Of a stretch of 64,000 nucleotides of DNA, positions 35,271 to 47,097 are shown in pieces. Origin of the DNA: Malachius bipustulatus. Its lineage: Eukaryota > Arthropoda > Insecta > Coleoptera > Melyridae. The first letter of the stretch is position 1. Every line of letters begins with the position of its first letter. The stretch covers positions 74,892,186-74,956,185 of the forward strand of contig OU342630.1 of assembly GCA_910589415.1 (NCBI GenBank), given 5' to 3'. A program made the translations under genes and the position numbers. The notes under the pieces were generated by a model that was given only the letters and a program-made list of their open reading frames with translations, was not told where the DNA came from and did no database searches.

Positions 35271-35627
35271 GGAAACCTGAAATCCACCAAAGGCCCTACA
35301 CGGCCTTCACGAGTCACGACGGATATACTGAGACTTGGGGCTTACTTACTATTTTCTTAGAGGCTTTCAGGCAAGACATGTCTTGAGGCTTGAGGCAGCC
35401 ACTGGTTACTTTTGTTGCGTTCTTCCATTAACGTTTCGTCAAGCGATTAACCAGCTCTGAAGAGCTGACTCAGTAAATTTTCTGTTCTGATTGAGTTCAT
35501 GTTTGTCATGTCATTATTTATTTTCTCGTACCTATCTACCCACGTATCTGTACATACTATATGAATAATATTATTGTTATTGTAACTTCATAATAGGCTA
35601 TTAATAATAATTATTATAATAATAATG
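35271..35627. other. Intergenic, no gene seen
   Basis: Nothing recognised. An (ATT)n-like stretch lies at about 35590-35625. Confidence 0.3.
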
Positions 35628-35980
35628 CACATGGCCGGATTACCCATAAAAGGCAATATAGGCAGTTACCTAAGGTCGCCGACAGCGGGGGGGGGGGGGG
35701 CAAGGAAGCGCCGCGGCCTGATTTATTGTGTTATTGCACATTTATTCACGATTCGTAGTTACATTACAAACCGATCAAACAAAAGACGGATGCTGGAAAT
35801 ATTTATTTGTTGTTGATTGGAAATTGAAAAATATTTCGGCTGCGGCGTTATACGGGCTCCCCGATTTGCACCCGCTTTGAACGTTGCTCAAATTATTTAA
35901 ACAGAATGACGGCGGGGATGGGGGTACACTATAAGATAGTTGCCAAGGGACGCCAAAAATCATAATTCGCCCCTGTATAA
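35628..35980. mobile_element. Possible degenerate hAT-like fragment
   Basis: The left side reads GGCCGGATTACCCATAAAAGGC-like, close to the hAT end at 20295 (GCCGGATTACCC). The right side has CGCCCCTGTATA. A run of 14 G lies near 35687. No target duplication is seen, so the call is weak. Confidence 0.35.
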
Positions 35981-36327
35981 TGTAGGTATGATTATAATAG
36001 TCTTGACAAAATTGAAGTATCTTTGGCTGACAAAAATTTATACCAATTAATTAAAGGTCCATTACAACCGGTAGGTATAACCATTACCTGCTATACGTAA
36101 TTAAAGTGATAACCTTAATAGACTTTTTCAAGGTCATAAAAATAATAATAATAAGTACCAATATTTTTCTAATTTCTAAACTTTTCAAATAGTTGACCAC
36201 GGTTTTTGAGCCAGGGCCAGGGATTAAACTGAATAATAATCGTAGTGACATAATCATGTCATCCTATATTGAAAACTTTGAAAACTGGCAACCTTGCATT
36301 TTTGTTATCAATGACGTAATGGTAATC
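35981..36327. other. Intergenic, no gene seen
   Basis: Nothing recognised. Confidence 0.3.
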
Positions 36328-36330
36328 TTA

Positions 36331-36879
36331 AGGTGCGTTTTCACCAAAAAATCATTGTTAGCAAACGTTCGCGAATGTTTCCGAATGTTTGCAATTAAAG
36401 TGTCTCCACTGAATATTCACAGACACCTGGTACGTTATTAGCAATCATTTGTTCATGTTCCGAGCAAAAATGGCTCCGAAAAGAAAACGTATTGTTAGTG
36501 CCGCATCTTTCATAATTATGACTGTTTTAATTGAAAAAGAGAATAATAAAAAGAGAGCTCGTAGATTTTGGACATCCCATTTTTTGGTTATAGCTATAGT
36601 TAATTTGGTAGACACGTCGCAGTTGCTGGAAAACAACAAACAACACTGCTCTGATTCCCTGAGATTCCTGCGAACACTCCCTGCCCGTCTACACTGAAAA
36701 TACTTCGCGCACGCACAAGCAACAAATCCCTTTGATGTACCGACAACGCTCGGAACACGGACAAATGATTGCAAATGTTGGCGAATGCGCGTCATTTTCG
36801 TCTCCACCAAACAAATATTGTGATTGCAAACATTTGCTAACAATTGCAAACGTTTTGCGCGCTTGGTGAAAACGCACCT
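36331..36879. mobile_element. Harbinger-like MITE with TTA duplication
   Basis: Termini AGGTGCGTTTTCACCAA are exact inverted repeats, and TTA flanks both sides (36328-36330 and 36880-36882), as expected for PIF/Harbinger. GCAAACGTT and AATGTTTGC words repeat in both halves. The 549-base interior encodes a fragment like the start of a Harbinger transposase. Confidence 0.8.
36449..36697 (+). pseudogene. Harbinger transposase N-terminal remnant
   Basis: An 82-codon frame includes MAPKRKR, then KENNKKRARRFWTSHFL. The basic tract followed by RRFW is the pattern I associate with the start of Harbinger nucleases, as in the fragment at 4929-5117. The catalytic domain is absent and the frame runs into the right terminal repeat. 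Overlapping minus-strand frames are shadows. Confidence 0.4.
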
Positions 36880-36882
36880 TTA

Positions 36883-38269
36883 CGTGACAGAACCATACCA
36901 GGAACCAATGCCGTAACAAAACCAAGTAAGTAAATAGAATGAAGACTCGTACAACTTTCTTTCAAAGGGGAAGTAAAATTATTACTTTGCAAGTTAAGAC
37001 GGCACTGAGGGCTCATATTTCAGGAAGATGAAAACATATTGCAGGTAAACCTCGAGGTAAACGTTTTGGTTTTGCTAATGATGGTAGTGGTGGCAATCTA
37101 TTTGCCAAACAAATTGATCCGTGGGTTTATTCGTAAAAAATTAAAAAATTCCTGCCGAGTCCCTCTCACATCCACGCATGCCCAAGAACTGTTTATTTCT
37201 AGGTATAATAATAGGTGGGATTAAAAAATAACTGATGGTAAAAAATTGGTTTTCCTGCAGAGTAGAGGAGATACGGTATTTACGGTAAGTCCGTCACGGC
37301 GAAAAACTAGGGCAGTGCCCCTTAATAAGGAAGTGTTCGAGCTGTTCCGTCGAACAGGGCGCCAAGAAATGACACGAACAAAAAATTTTCATCCTTTTGA
37401 AATATCAATTTTAAATTCGAAAGGATTTGGCGCTCCTTTTTTCTCACGCACACATGCACAGTCGCTTATTGGACCTTGTTTATAATTTCTCCCCCTCTCC
37501 CGGGGGGGGGAGGGGAGAAAATCCATTTGGAAAATTGATTTCCAAGTACAAACTTCATCTTCTTGCTTAATTATACCTCTACTCATTTTTGCAAAAAAAT
37601 TAACAGCTGCAAAAGTGTTTTCCACTTCTTTTTCACTAATTGTCGTTTCGGGGACGTGATCGGGGAGGTCAAAGAAGTACTTTTGAATAGAGCGCCATTT
37701 TCATACAAGCCCACGCTGAACTATAGGGAATATGTTTTGAGAAGAATTTTTTGTAAAATCTGTTATTTTATTCATGTAAAATCAAAAATTATAATTACAT
37801 CTCGTTAATTGGAATATGTTACGCACCGCTAATACCGTTACGCAAGCAACAATCAACATTCTTGTTCACTTTTGACTTGCCTTGGCAATCATTCGTCCAT
37901 ATTTTATTAAATAGGTACATTTTAAACATACTTGCCAGTTTTATTAAATTGCTTCCCAATAAATATTATAGGCAACCAATTATTTAGGCAAGTTCAAGTA
38001 CTGTTGCCTTACTCCTTTTGAATAAGTAAAATAAATGCACATAATAGCGGTTATTTAATTATTATTTATTTTATTATTTTACTTATTCTTACTATCAAGT
38101 CTGGTACGCGAGTATAAGAAGCAATTAGGTAGGTACAAAGTCAAAGAAAAATCGTCTCACAAATTCTCAGCCATCAGTCATTAAGGCCTATTTAAATTAC
38201 CTAATTGGGTAAATTCGTCAAAATTTAACTCACAAATCACCACTCTGAAGTTTCAGTCAAATTTGCAAT
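36883..38269. other. Intergenic, no supported gene
   Basis: Several plus-strand frames of 61-81 codons between 37039 and 37808 lack motifs and splice support. A C run and a G run sit together near 37492-37510. Nothing else recognised. Confidence 0.3.
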
Positions 38270-38425
38270 GACTTTTGCATATCATTGCATCAGCGAGTGA
38301 TATGGTCGGTGCGCCTGCATCTTCGTCTCTGCTACGCCACTGAGAAGACGTGTAGAAGGTAGAAGGAAACATATCTCCGGTGCTCCACGCCGCGTCACGC
38401 TGAGGCTAAACGCTAAAGCTTTTCT
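38270..38425. promoter_or_regulatory. GC-richer patch
   Basis: GC of roughly half, with GCTACGCCACTGAG and CACGCCGCGTCACGCTGAGG. Possibly regulatory. A hAT-like word (CTACGCCACTG) offers another explanation. Confidence 0.2.
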
Positions 38426-40789
38426 CATCTCGTCATCTCAAGGCTTATTACTCTTACTTGATCGTTTCTGTTCTGTTGGAATTGGAATTTAGTCGAAAAT
38501 TTATGCTTTAAATGTTTTCTTTTAATTATAGTTTCTAGGTAGCTCCGAATCAATCGATAATATTATTTCCATATTTTTGGTCATCTAGTAGTCAAACCGT
38601 TATTTGACTTTGGCATCGTAACCTATCCAAGAAAATTCATAGGTACCTATTATACCTAACCTAATTTTATTTTGACACATTTTTAGAACGTATCTTAGGT
38701 AAGTTCACGGTGTACCACTACCACCACCACCAAAGTCAACTTAACATTCAAAACGGCTCCCCTTTTCTTATTGATTGGGTGGTGGTAAGATATTTATGAT
38801 CTCATCTCAACGTAAGTATATCTTGAGCTTGACGTCTCAACCTAACCCCAAATTAAATCATACTCATCCCAGCACATAGCATCTACCTAAACCAAAAGTT
38901 CTTTTACCTAAATCAACAAACCTAAAGTAGAACTGGAACAAACTTAGAACTGCGCAAAAATAAAGTAAGCTGCTTTGATTTTATAATAAAATAAGGTTAA
39001 GGTTACTTACCTACCACCACGTGACTTGACTGTAGATTCTTGACAACTTCAGATAACCGTGAAATTCCTTGGATCAAATTGTGAGGTTAGAATTTAAGGA
39101 ATCATTTTATAGCACGATTGTTAGGTATATAAATGAAAATGTCAATATTCAAATTAAAGTTAGATGAAATAAATTATACAAAACAGACCATTCGTTAGGT
39201 AACAGATGCTTAGAAACTTCGATCAAATCAAGTATCACCGTGCCTCAGGATTGAAACACGAAGTCACAAAATGACGAATTGTGAATTGAATTGAGGAAGA
39301 ACGCAATATAACGAACGACACGAAAGCGAGATCGTGCCAGTCGCCTCTGTAAACGAACGAAAACGATTGAAACGAAAACTTGTTAGAGAGAGAAGCCGGG
39401 AGGAATAAGAGGGGCGTGTTTCGCAGCTATTTCTGTCTAAACTGCTCTTCTTTATGGTCTTTCTTCTCTCATTTTGATATACTATACCTATCTACCCCCA
39501 CTTTTTTCCATCGGAAATGTCTACGTCGCAAATAAAGGAATTCAAATTAACATATTTAACCCTGATGATGTGCAATTTTCTAAACAGAAACATTGATTGA
39601 ACAAAACTTATATTTAACAGCGTGATTTATTTCATCCTAGCTAAGTAATACCTACTGTAACAGGACTATATAATACCTACTTGTAAATTTTATTTGGCAG
39701 GCATTCTACCTAGATAATTATAAATAAATCTTTAAAAAATTCACATTTTTCTTCCGCTTAAAAGTTTATCATCCTTTTGAGTGAGTACCTCAGGTATACT
39801 TTGACATAACGTGAAATATTTTTCATGTCTAATTAGACTTCTTACAGCCTCACCTGTGGTAAAATTTTAGTCGCCATTTCCCTAGGAACCTATTGTTAAC
39901 AATAGCGAAAGGGACATACAAGTTCTTTCATGTTTAGTGATCTTTATTATAGGTATTACTATCATTATTTGTTCGTTTAAGCGATTTAATTTCGTGAGGT
40001 CAAGGCCAAGCAAAAACTGTTTCCACGGCGCATGAAATTCGCGATAGAGAATGGAATCAGAGGCAAGCCAATTGCCAAAAAATCAAAACTCGCCGAGTTA
40101 CTTTGTCCTTGAGTTGATTAGCAGTTGAACTATTTGCCAATAAGTTGCTCAGTGCGAAATATAATTTTGCCATTATTTTTTGATAATGCGCATTATCACC
40201 GTTGAAGCAAATACAAATTACACCTAAATCGGTTGAAGCTTGAGGTTGTTATGAAATGATATAAAAATGGCGATTTTCTATGCTGTAACCTACCTATAAC
40301 GTCCTACTTCTCTACTGCGCTTATGCTGTGCGCATGACGCAATACTTAATTTTATGTTTATGATTGTATTCTAAATTACCCACTATTATTGTGACTGCGT
40401 GTGTATTGTGTATGCTACTTTCTAATAGTTACTGAACGAACACTGTTTCATTTTAAAAATTCAGAATAAAACTCAAAATGCTTGACAGCTGGACTTACCT
40501 AATGTTTGGGTACCTACCAGAATTGATTACAAAAGAATTCAGATTGCGCTTACAATAATTATTTTTAATTCGTCTACTCATCTACAGTCTGCTCACTATT
40601 TTTAATATACCTAAGTTCCTAAGTATTAGAAATAGGTAAATAAAATGTTGCTGTTATTTACCTATCAGTGAAAGGAAGTTTTAATTATTGGGAAAAACGT
40701 TTAAATGCAGTTCAAAGTCAAGGCAGCACATTACTAAATAATTGTTGCAAAATAGTGTGCAAAACTGCCTTATCGGGTTGCTTATGTCA
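38426..40789. other. Intergenic, no gene seen
   Basis: The least repeat-dense part of the window. CCACCACCACCA near 38720 and a modestly GC-richer stretch at 39215-39430 stand out weakly. It may be intron or regulatory DNA of a gene with distant exons. Confidence 0.3.
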
Positions 40790-41168
40790 TGAATTGTATG
40801 AGTTTTTGACGGAAAACTGATCTGACAAATGTCAAAGATGACGTTGCAACCGCTGTCAACTTAAAGTTTTTAATGGCATTGGGGGTCATGTAATTAAGAC
40901 CTCATTTTAAAGGTATTTTTTCAATTATCCGCACAAAAATTATGTTAGTTGTCAATTTTGACCGTCTTTGTGTCAGTTTCAGCTTAAAGTGCCTTAATTT
41001 TTGATCCGAATGAGATGGAACTTTGGAGCCAAAACTAATTCAAATGTCATGGATTTTATTTCTTTTTGACATAATGTCAAATGTCAAACATGACGTTGCA
41101 GTCGTGTGATCCCTCATCTTAGAAGAGGTATTTAAATTATCTACAGGGTGCACCATGTATCCTTCTCT

Positions 41169-42026
41169 ATACAGGGTGATTGATTGAAACGCCACATTAG
41201 AAAAAATTCGACTTCCAAATGATCTAGGAATCTGAAATTTGGAACTTATAGGCAACATACCTAATAACGAGTCAAAATGAAATATTACCAAGATGGCAGC
41301 ACATTTAAAAATGGCGAAAGCAATGGCCATCTTTGTTTTTTTAAATCGGACACCCTATATTTTATTGCATTTTCAGATTGTCTGAGAAAATGTAATAACA
41401 ATAATGTTTATAGTTGCATTTTAAATTGAGTAGGCTATGAGTTATAAACAAGTGAAAATCGCAATTTTCCAACTTTAAACCCATTTACCACGAAAACGGC
41501 TCAAGATATCAGAAAACGGCTTACATGTCCCTATCTTAAATTTTTATCTGGTATCCTACTGTATAGTTTAAATGTTTATGCAGGGTGATGAAAAATCTGA
41601 TAATTTTCACCACCTTGTATAAACATTTCAACTGCATAATTGGATGCCTTATAAAAAGTTAAGATAGGAACATGTAAGCCGTTTTTTGATATTATGGGCC
41701 GTTTTTGTGGTAAATGGGTTTAAAGTTGGAAAATTGCGATTTTCACTTGTTTATAACTCATAGCCTACTCAATTTAAAATGCAACTATAAACATTATTGT
41801 TATTACATTTTCTCAGACAATCTGAAAATGCAATAATATATAGGTTGTCCCATTTAAAAAAACAAAGATGGCCATTGCTTTCGCCATTTTTAAATGTGCT
41901 GCCATCTTGGTAATATTCATTTTGACTCGTTATTAGGTATGTTGCCTAAGTTCCAAATTTCAGATTCCTAGATCATTTGGAAGTCGAATTTTTTCTAATG
42001 TGGCGTTTCAATCAATCACCCTGTAT
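41169..42026. mobile_element. Foldback element FB-6a, TATACAGGGTGATT ends
   Basis: TATACAGGGTGATTGATTGA at the left is matched by ...TCAATCAATCACCCTGTA at the right. Arms of about 400 bases are nearly identical over CCAAGATGGCAGCACATTT and similar blocks. The inner part is related to the core of FB-4 at 31.1-31.9 kb. Non-coding. Confidence 0.85.
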
Positions 42027-42050
42027 TGCTATCTCTTGAACGCTAAGAGA

Positions 42051-42953
42051 TATACAGGGTCGGTTAAATTGGAGAAAAGATGCGCAGTTTTGTGGTCATG
42101 TCGAATCCATCAGGACATGCAAGATATCTGTGACTGCTCCTGAACTGAAATATCCTGAAAAAACTGAAAAATCGAGATTTCTTATTTTTGCCATATCTTT
42201 CTTATTATTGGAAATTAATAATTAATTTCTTGTAGGCTTACATAAATCGTCAAGAGCTACTCATCTGTCATTACAAAAATTTTCAAGGCTGACTAGAACC
42301 AAGAGTTTTCCCAGTCAACTTTCGTTTTTCTTATGGCCACCATATTATTTTTTATGTCGTTCGATATGAAAAAAATAATGGAAACTAAAAAAAAATAAAC
42401 TTCAAAAAAAAACATTTTTTAATTTCTATTCTATTTTCAAAGAAAAACAAAAAAAAATCGTTGAAAAACGTCAACATTTGTAAAATACGCCGAAATAGAG
42501 CTTGCCTTATGGTTTTTTAATTTATCTATGAAATTCGGTCTAAAAAGTTGTATTTCTTGTAAAGAAAAAAGAAGAATAAAAAATTTTTTAATTTATTTTT
42601 TGAAGTTTAACAATTTTTAGTTTTTATGATTTTTTTTATACCGAACAACATAAAAAAACAATATGGTGGCCATAAGAAAAACGAAAGTTGACTATGAAAA
42701 TCCTGGGATCTAGTCGGCTTTGAAAATTTTCTAAATGTCAGATGGGTAGCTCTTGCCGACTTATGTAAGCCCACAAAAAAATTATTTATTAATCTCCAAT
42801 AATAAAAAAGATATGGCAAGATAATAAGAAATCTCGATTTTTCAGTTTTTTCAGGATATTTCAGGAACGGTCACAGATATTTTGTATGTCTTGACTGATT
42901 CGAGATGGCCACAAAATTGCGCTTCTTTGGACTTGTTTAACCGACCCTGTATC
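42051..42953. mobile_element. Foldback element FB-6b, TATACAGGGTCGG ends
   Basis: TATACAGGGTCGGTTAAATTGG-like left end and its complement at the right bound arms of about 380 bases. Shared blocks include AAATCGAGATTTCTTAT and ATGGCCAC. A/T-runs fill the centre. Non-coding. Confidence 0.8.
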
Positions 42954-43535
42954 TTTTAGCGTTAAGAGATAGCAATATAGAGAAGGATACATGGTGCACC
43001 TTGTATACAAAAATTATGTTAGATTTCAATTTTGACAATTTTTTTGTCGAAGACATTTATTATAGTTCCTCCCACCCGCTTTAAATTCTGAACAAACTAG
43101 AAAAATTTAAAACTGACATAATTTTTATGTACCTAGATAAATTTAAATATCTTTAAAATGAGATAGGTCACATGACCCTTTAATGTTCCTCAAAATTTTG
43201 AAGTTGACAGCGACTGAAAAGTAATAAAAAGTAGTAGACTGCAAAAGTAGTAAAATCTATGATATTTAATTTAGTTTTTTTCTACCAAAGTTATATCTCA
43301 TTCGGATCAAAATTTAAGGTCAGGGGGGACTACTATTATATACATGTCCTCACTATACAAGCTGTTCTACAAGCTCTATGACAAACTTTGACAGATGGTA
43401 GGTTGCTTGATTTTAAACATATTTTTTTTAATAAACATGGGTCCGATTCGTTTTTGTTTAGAAGTTACAAGCATTTAACCTTTTTAACAATCAACAATAA
43501 AAATTTAAAATAAATGATAATCACAAAACTTAAGA

Positions 43536-44405
43536 CTATAAAAATTGTTCGAAATGTCCACCCTCAGCTTGAATGCAAGCCTCACATCGACGAACTAAAG
43601 ATTCGGTCACTCGAAGAATGAGATTTGGATCATTTCTTATTTGGTTAGCTGCATCTTGAATTCTTTCAAGTAACTGCTGATGGGTAGCGATTTCAACATG
43701 GTAGACCAGCTGCGTCCCCATAAATAAAAATCCAGAGGATTCAGATCGGGAGAACGAGGTGGCCATGATATTGGACCTCCTTGACCTATCCATTTATTCG
43801 GGAAATGTTCATTTAGCCAAGCAGCAACTTGTCTTCCTCTATGTGGTGGTGCACCGTCATGCTGATACCACATATTTTGAATAATATTGAGTTGCACGTC
43901 ATCAATAAACTCTAAAAGGTCGTGTTCTAAGAAATGTCTATAAAGATCTGCATTTAAACGATCATTTAGAACATGCACAGGTAATAAATTATTGTTGAAA
44001 ATGCCACCCCGAACGTTGACACTGAATCGTTGCTAAAATCGTCTTGGTCTAATTGCAAGTGGATTTTGCAACGCCCATACATGTTCATTATGATTATTAT
44101 TTATGCCATCCCTAGTAAAGCACGGTTCATCAGACCACATGACGAGCGAAATGAATCTATCATTTTGTGCTTGTTGCTGAAGTAACCAGCGACAAAATCC
44201 TAATCGCTGTGGGGCATCTCCAATGCCTGTACATTTTAGCGATGAAACGGGTGTAACATTTCTCTGTTCAATACACGCCATACAAAATTCGGTGGTACAT
44301 GAAGGTTACTAGAAATACGCCGAACACTGATTGAAGGGTTATCGAGGACAGCATCTATCACATTTTCTTCATCTTGTACATTTACTTCAGTAGGGCGAAT
44401 ATATA
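43536..44405 (-). pseudogene. Transposase remnant, mariner/IS630 type
   Basis: Successive minus-strand frames give, in order, VQDEENVIDAVLDNPSISVR with a following helix-turn-helix (RISSNLHVPPNFVWRVLNR), then the first catalytic motif (LVMWSDEPCFTRDG), the second (WYQHDGAPPHRGRQ), the third (PPRSPDLNPLDFYLWG) and the end CIQAEGGHFEQFL. Thirty-six residues separate the second and third aspartates. All three acidic residues survive. At least three frame changes or stops (near 44240-44280, 43980-44035 and 43700-43790) break it, so it is inactive as written. DNA cutting and joining at the TIRs is the family function. Confidence 0.85.
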
Positions 44406-44449
44406 AAATCATAAAATATATATATCTATATATAAAATATAAAATCAGT

Positions 44450-44690
44450 AATAATGCTTTCTGAACGACACACTTACTCCAACGGTATGGTGAAGACAGA
44501 GACATCGATGTTTCAATGGTTATTTCCATCTCATCAGTCTGTCACATCACCACCACTAGAGAAGTGTGCCGATCAGAAAGAAAATCAAAATGATGTGACA
44601 GACTGATGAGATGGAAATAACCATTGAAACATCGATGTCTCTGTCTTCACCATACCGTTGGAGTAAGTGTGTCGTTCAGAAAGCATTATT
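44450..44690. repeat. Perfect 100-base inverted repeat with 41-base loop
   Basis: Bases 44450-44549 (AATAATGCTTTCTGAACGAC...) and the complement of 44591-44690 agree at every position I compared. The loop is 44550-44590. It lies between the N-terminal end of the transposase remnant and the right TIR. Such an arm pair would form a long perfect hairpin in transcript or single-stranded DNA. Confidence 0.9.
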
Positions 44691-44913
44691 GTTTTTCAAC
44701 AATCGGATTGCTGTAATTGATATAATAATTTATTATTATTCAATTTGTTTCATAAAATCAGTAGGTTGACTGAAAAAATTACGATTCTTTAAATGCTTGT
44801 AACTTCTAAACAAAAACGATTCGGACCCATGTTTATTAAAAAAAATATGTTTAAAATCAAACAACCTACCATCTGTCAAAGTTTGTCATAGAGCTTGTAG
44901 AACACACTGTATA

Positions 44914-45216
44914 AGGTAGATATTCGAACAAGCACATCGAGAGCTAAAATCGTACTTTTTTCCTATTTATAATATACAATTTTTTTCTCTGACAAGAACC
45001 TCGGTGCTAGAACATCGAAAGACGAATAGATAACTGAAAATAACTGAAAAAAAAATGAAGTTGAATTTTCAAACTGGTATAGACCTCGCGGTATAGACTT
45101 TTGTAGCACTAAATGATACTTGTCATTTTGACATTAAGGATAATAATGTATGTAAACTTTCGTGTTCGTATTGGATATAAATTTGATATCTGAGTGGTGG
45201 TAGTAGTATTAATACC
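44914..45216. other. Intergenic, no gene seen
   Basis: Nothing recognised. Confidence 0.3.
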
Positions 45217-45505
45217 TATGGCTTGTCCAGTGAGTGTTGTCCGATGAGATTTTTACACTGATCCTGACTATAAACGATTTGATTTTTTATGTTTTAATTC
45301 GTACAATAATTATAATAATTGATTTATATTATAATTATAATATTTATTATTAATATAATATAAATATTATAATATACAACAATTGATTTGATTCGTACAA
45401 TTATAATAATTAGAATTAGTAAGAATTAAAACATAAAAAATCAAATCGTTTATAGTCAGGATCAGTGTGGCATCTCACCGGACAACACTCACTGGACAAA
45501 CCATA
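45217..45505. mobile_element. Hairpin MITE, near-complete palindrome
   Basis: Arms of about 135 bases start TATGGCTTGTCCAGTGAGTG and run to an AT-only centre near 45360. CTGACTATAAACGATTTGA is perfect in both arms. The subterminal sequence matches the element at 7636-8474, so both are one family. Confidence 0.8.
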
Positions 45506-45770
45506 TGCGTCCATTCGTCCATATACTCCATATCGGAAAAAAGTAGGTAGGTACTCATTTTTTTCCTGCTAATTTACTTTTCTCCCCGGTAAAAAGCAGT
45601 TTCATATAAAGTGGCATTTTTATACCTACCAAAAGGGAAAAAATGTCATACTTTTTTCCCGTCACAGAAAAAAACATAATAATTTCCAAATTATACAGGG
45701 TGATTCAAAACCCCGACCGACAAACTCCAGCAGAGGATTCCTCGTGAACAAATAAGGCGAAAGTTCCTTT
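45506..45770. other. Short intergenic piece with a TATACAGGGTGATTC end
   Basis: TATACAGGGTGATTCAAAAC begins at 45692 and continues into CCCGACCGACAAACTCCAG. A related word, CCAAACTCCAGGAG in complement, occurs near 50010. The element appears interrupted by the large inverted repeat that starts at 45771. Confidence 0.4.
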
Positions 45771-47097
45771 GACGTTTCTCCAGATTTTGGGTTATAACAA
45801 AGATACGGTCATACAACAAAGATAACGGTATCCACTTCGAACATTTTATGTAATACATACCTACAGGCTGTTCTTTAATGACGCACGTTGATATTTCAGT
45901 ATGTGCTTCCTCAGGTAATTTTTTGAAGAACAGTTATAATAATGAACATAAACAGAGGGTATTGAAAAAGGCCCGGTACCGCCTAATAAATCTTCCTATA
46001 TAATAAACAGGAGTGTACTATATCTCATTTAATAACTAGGAGGAGTAAACTGCAAAGTATCATTTACACCACTAAAAGTCACCAGATTAAATCACCAGAT
46101 TTTTTTGGCGGCAAATTTGAATTGAAACAATAATTATTAATAAGGAAGATAGGACTTGTTTTCGGTGTAGGAAATCTACTTTTCAGGAGAGATTCTACAG
46201 CAGTATCACAAATCATTGTGATTTGCATAATATATCAGTATTATAGTGCTGAATGATTTTCTGAATATAAATAGAATGAAATTGAATAATTTATAGATAT
46301 TTCGAAGAATATTAAGGATAATAATTATTAACATTCATATTAAATTGATTGAAAGTACTTTATTTTAGGCAATACTTATGTGACAAATTTAATGTAACTA
46401 ATAAATAATATATTATTTTATGTATGTATTATATGACACATAACATCGTAGATAAAGTTTTTATTTTACATTTAATAATATATAATTTGTGGATAAGTCA
46501 ATTTTTTCAAACGGTATTATAAACAGCATTCTTCAGTTTTTGTAGGACCAGATTCAAAGTGTGTTGTTGAAACTAACTTTATCACATACAGCAGTCCCTG
46601 TTTGGTCTAAATCCGCACCTTGTTCGATTGGAATATGTTCTTCAATTATTGGTGAAGTACGCATATACAGGGTGAGTTTTTTTCAATGTTTAGTAAAGGG
46701 ATCTCGTAAACTACTGCAGTTAGAGGAACGGTTGAATGGGGAAAGAAGTGCAGTTTTATGAGCTTAATTCGAAACAGCTTTTGTTTTTTTGAAAATCTCC
46801 ATGGCTTCCTAGATATTTAACATGAAGTAAATTCCGCGGATTTCTTTACCCCGAGATAGCAGTCTTATTATTGGGATTAGAGAAAAATCGTAAAGGAAAC
46901 TCTTTTAGACGATTTCATAGACAATAAAACGGCGTTACAATTTTTTTTATTTGTTGTGTCATTTTCGAGATATGACGTAAACTTGTGTTTTTTTAAATGT
47001 AAGTCATAGTTGGCTATGACATCATTCGATATGTCTTTTTTTTCTAAATACAACGATATAAAACTCGATATCGTTTTTTCGGGAAATAAAAAAGTTA
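45771..47097 (+). repeat. Left arm of the 1.33-kb inverted repeat
   Basis: Every compared position x in this arm pairs with 94905 - x in 47808-49134, with no indel and no mismatch in the blocks I read. The arm contains unique-looking sequence (45771-46663) and then one half of an inner foldback that starts TATACAGGGTGAGTTTTTTT at 46664. A 66-codon frame at 46561-46761 appears identically on the other arm and is not a gene. Confidence 0.9.

Larger units (their letters stand above)
40790..43330. mobile_element. Compound foldback with nested layers
   Basis: An outer inverted pair (TTTGATCCGAATGAGAT near 41000 and its complement near 43305; GCTGTCAACTT near 40852 and its complement near 43205) encloses two complete foldbacks, 41169-42026 and 42051-42953. 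A middle layer, CAGGGTGCACCATGTATCC near 41143, is answered by its complement near 42985. At least three insertion events are needed to make this. Confidence 0.65.
43354..44913 (-). mobile_element. Mariner-type transposon with long TIRs of the TATACA class
   Basis: Inverted ends of about 125 bases (43354-43478 and 44789-44913) start TATACAAGCTGTTCTACAAG on the left and TATACAGTGTGTTCTACAAG, in complement, on the right. They continue with blocks such as ACAGATGGTAGGTTG and AACATGGGTCCGA. Between them lies a transposase remnant on the minus strand. The TATACAGNGTG end resembles the foldback elements of the window. A 100-base perfect inverted repeat lies just upstream of the transposase remnant. 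Confidence 0.8.

Noticed and set aside
46561..46761. 66-codon frame present identically at 48144-48344
   Set aside because: The identity comes from the inverted-repeat arms, and the frame spans a repeat terminus.
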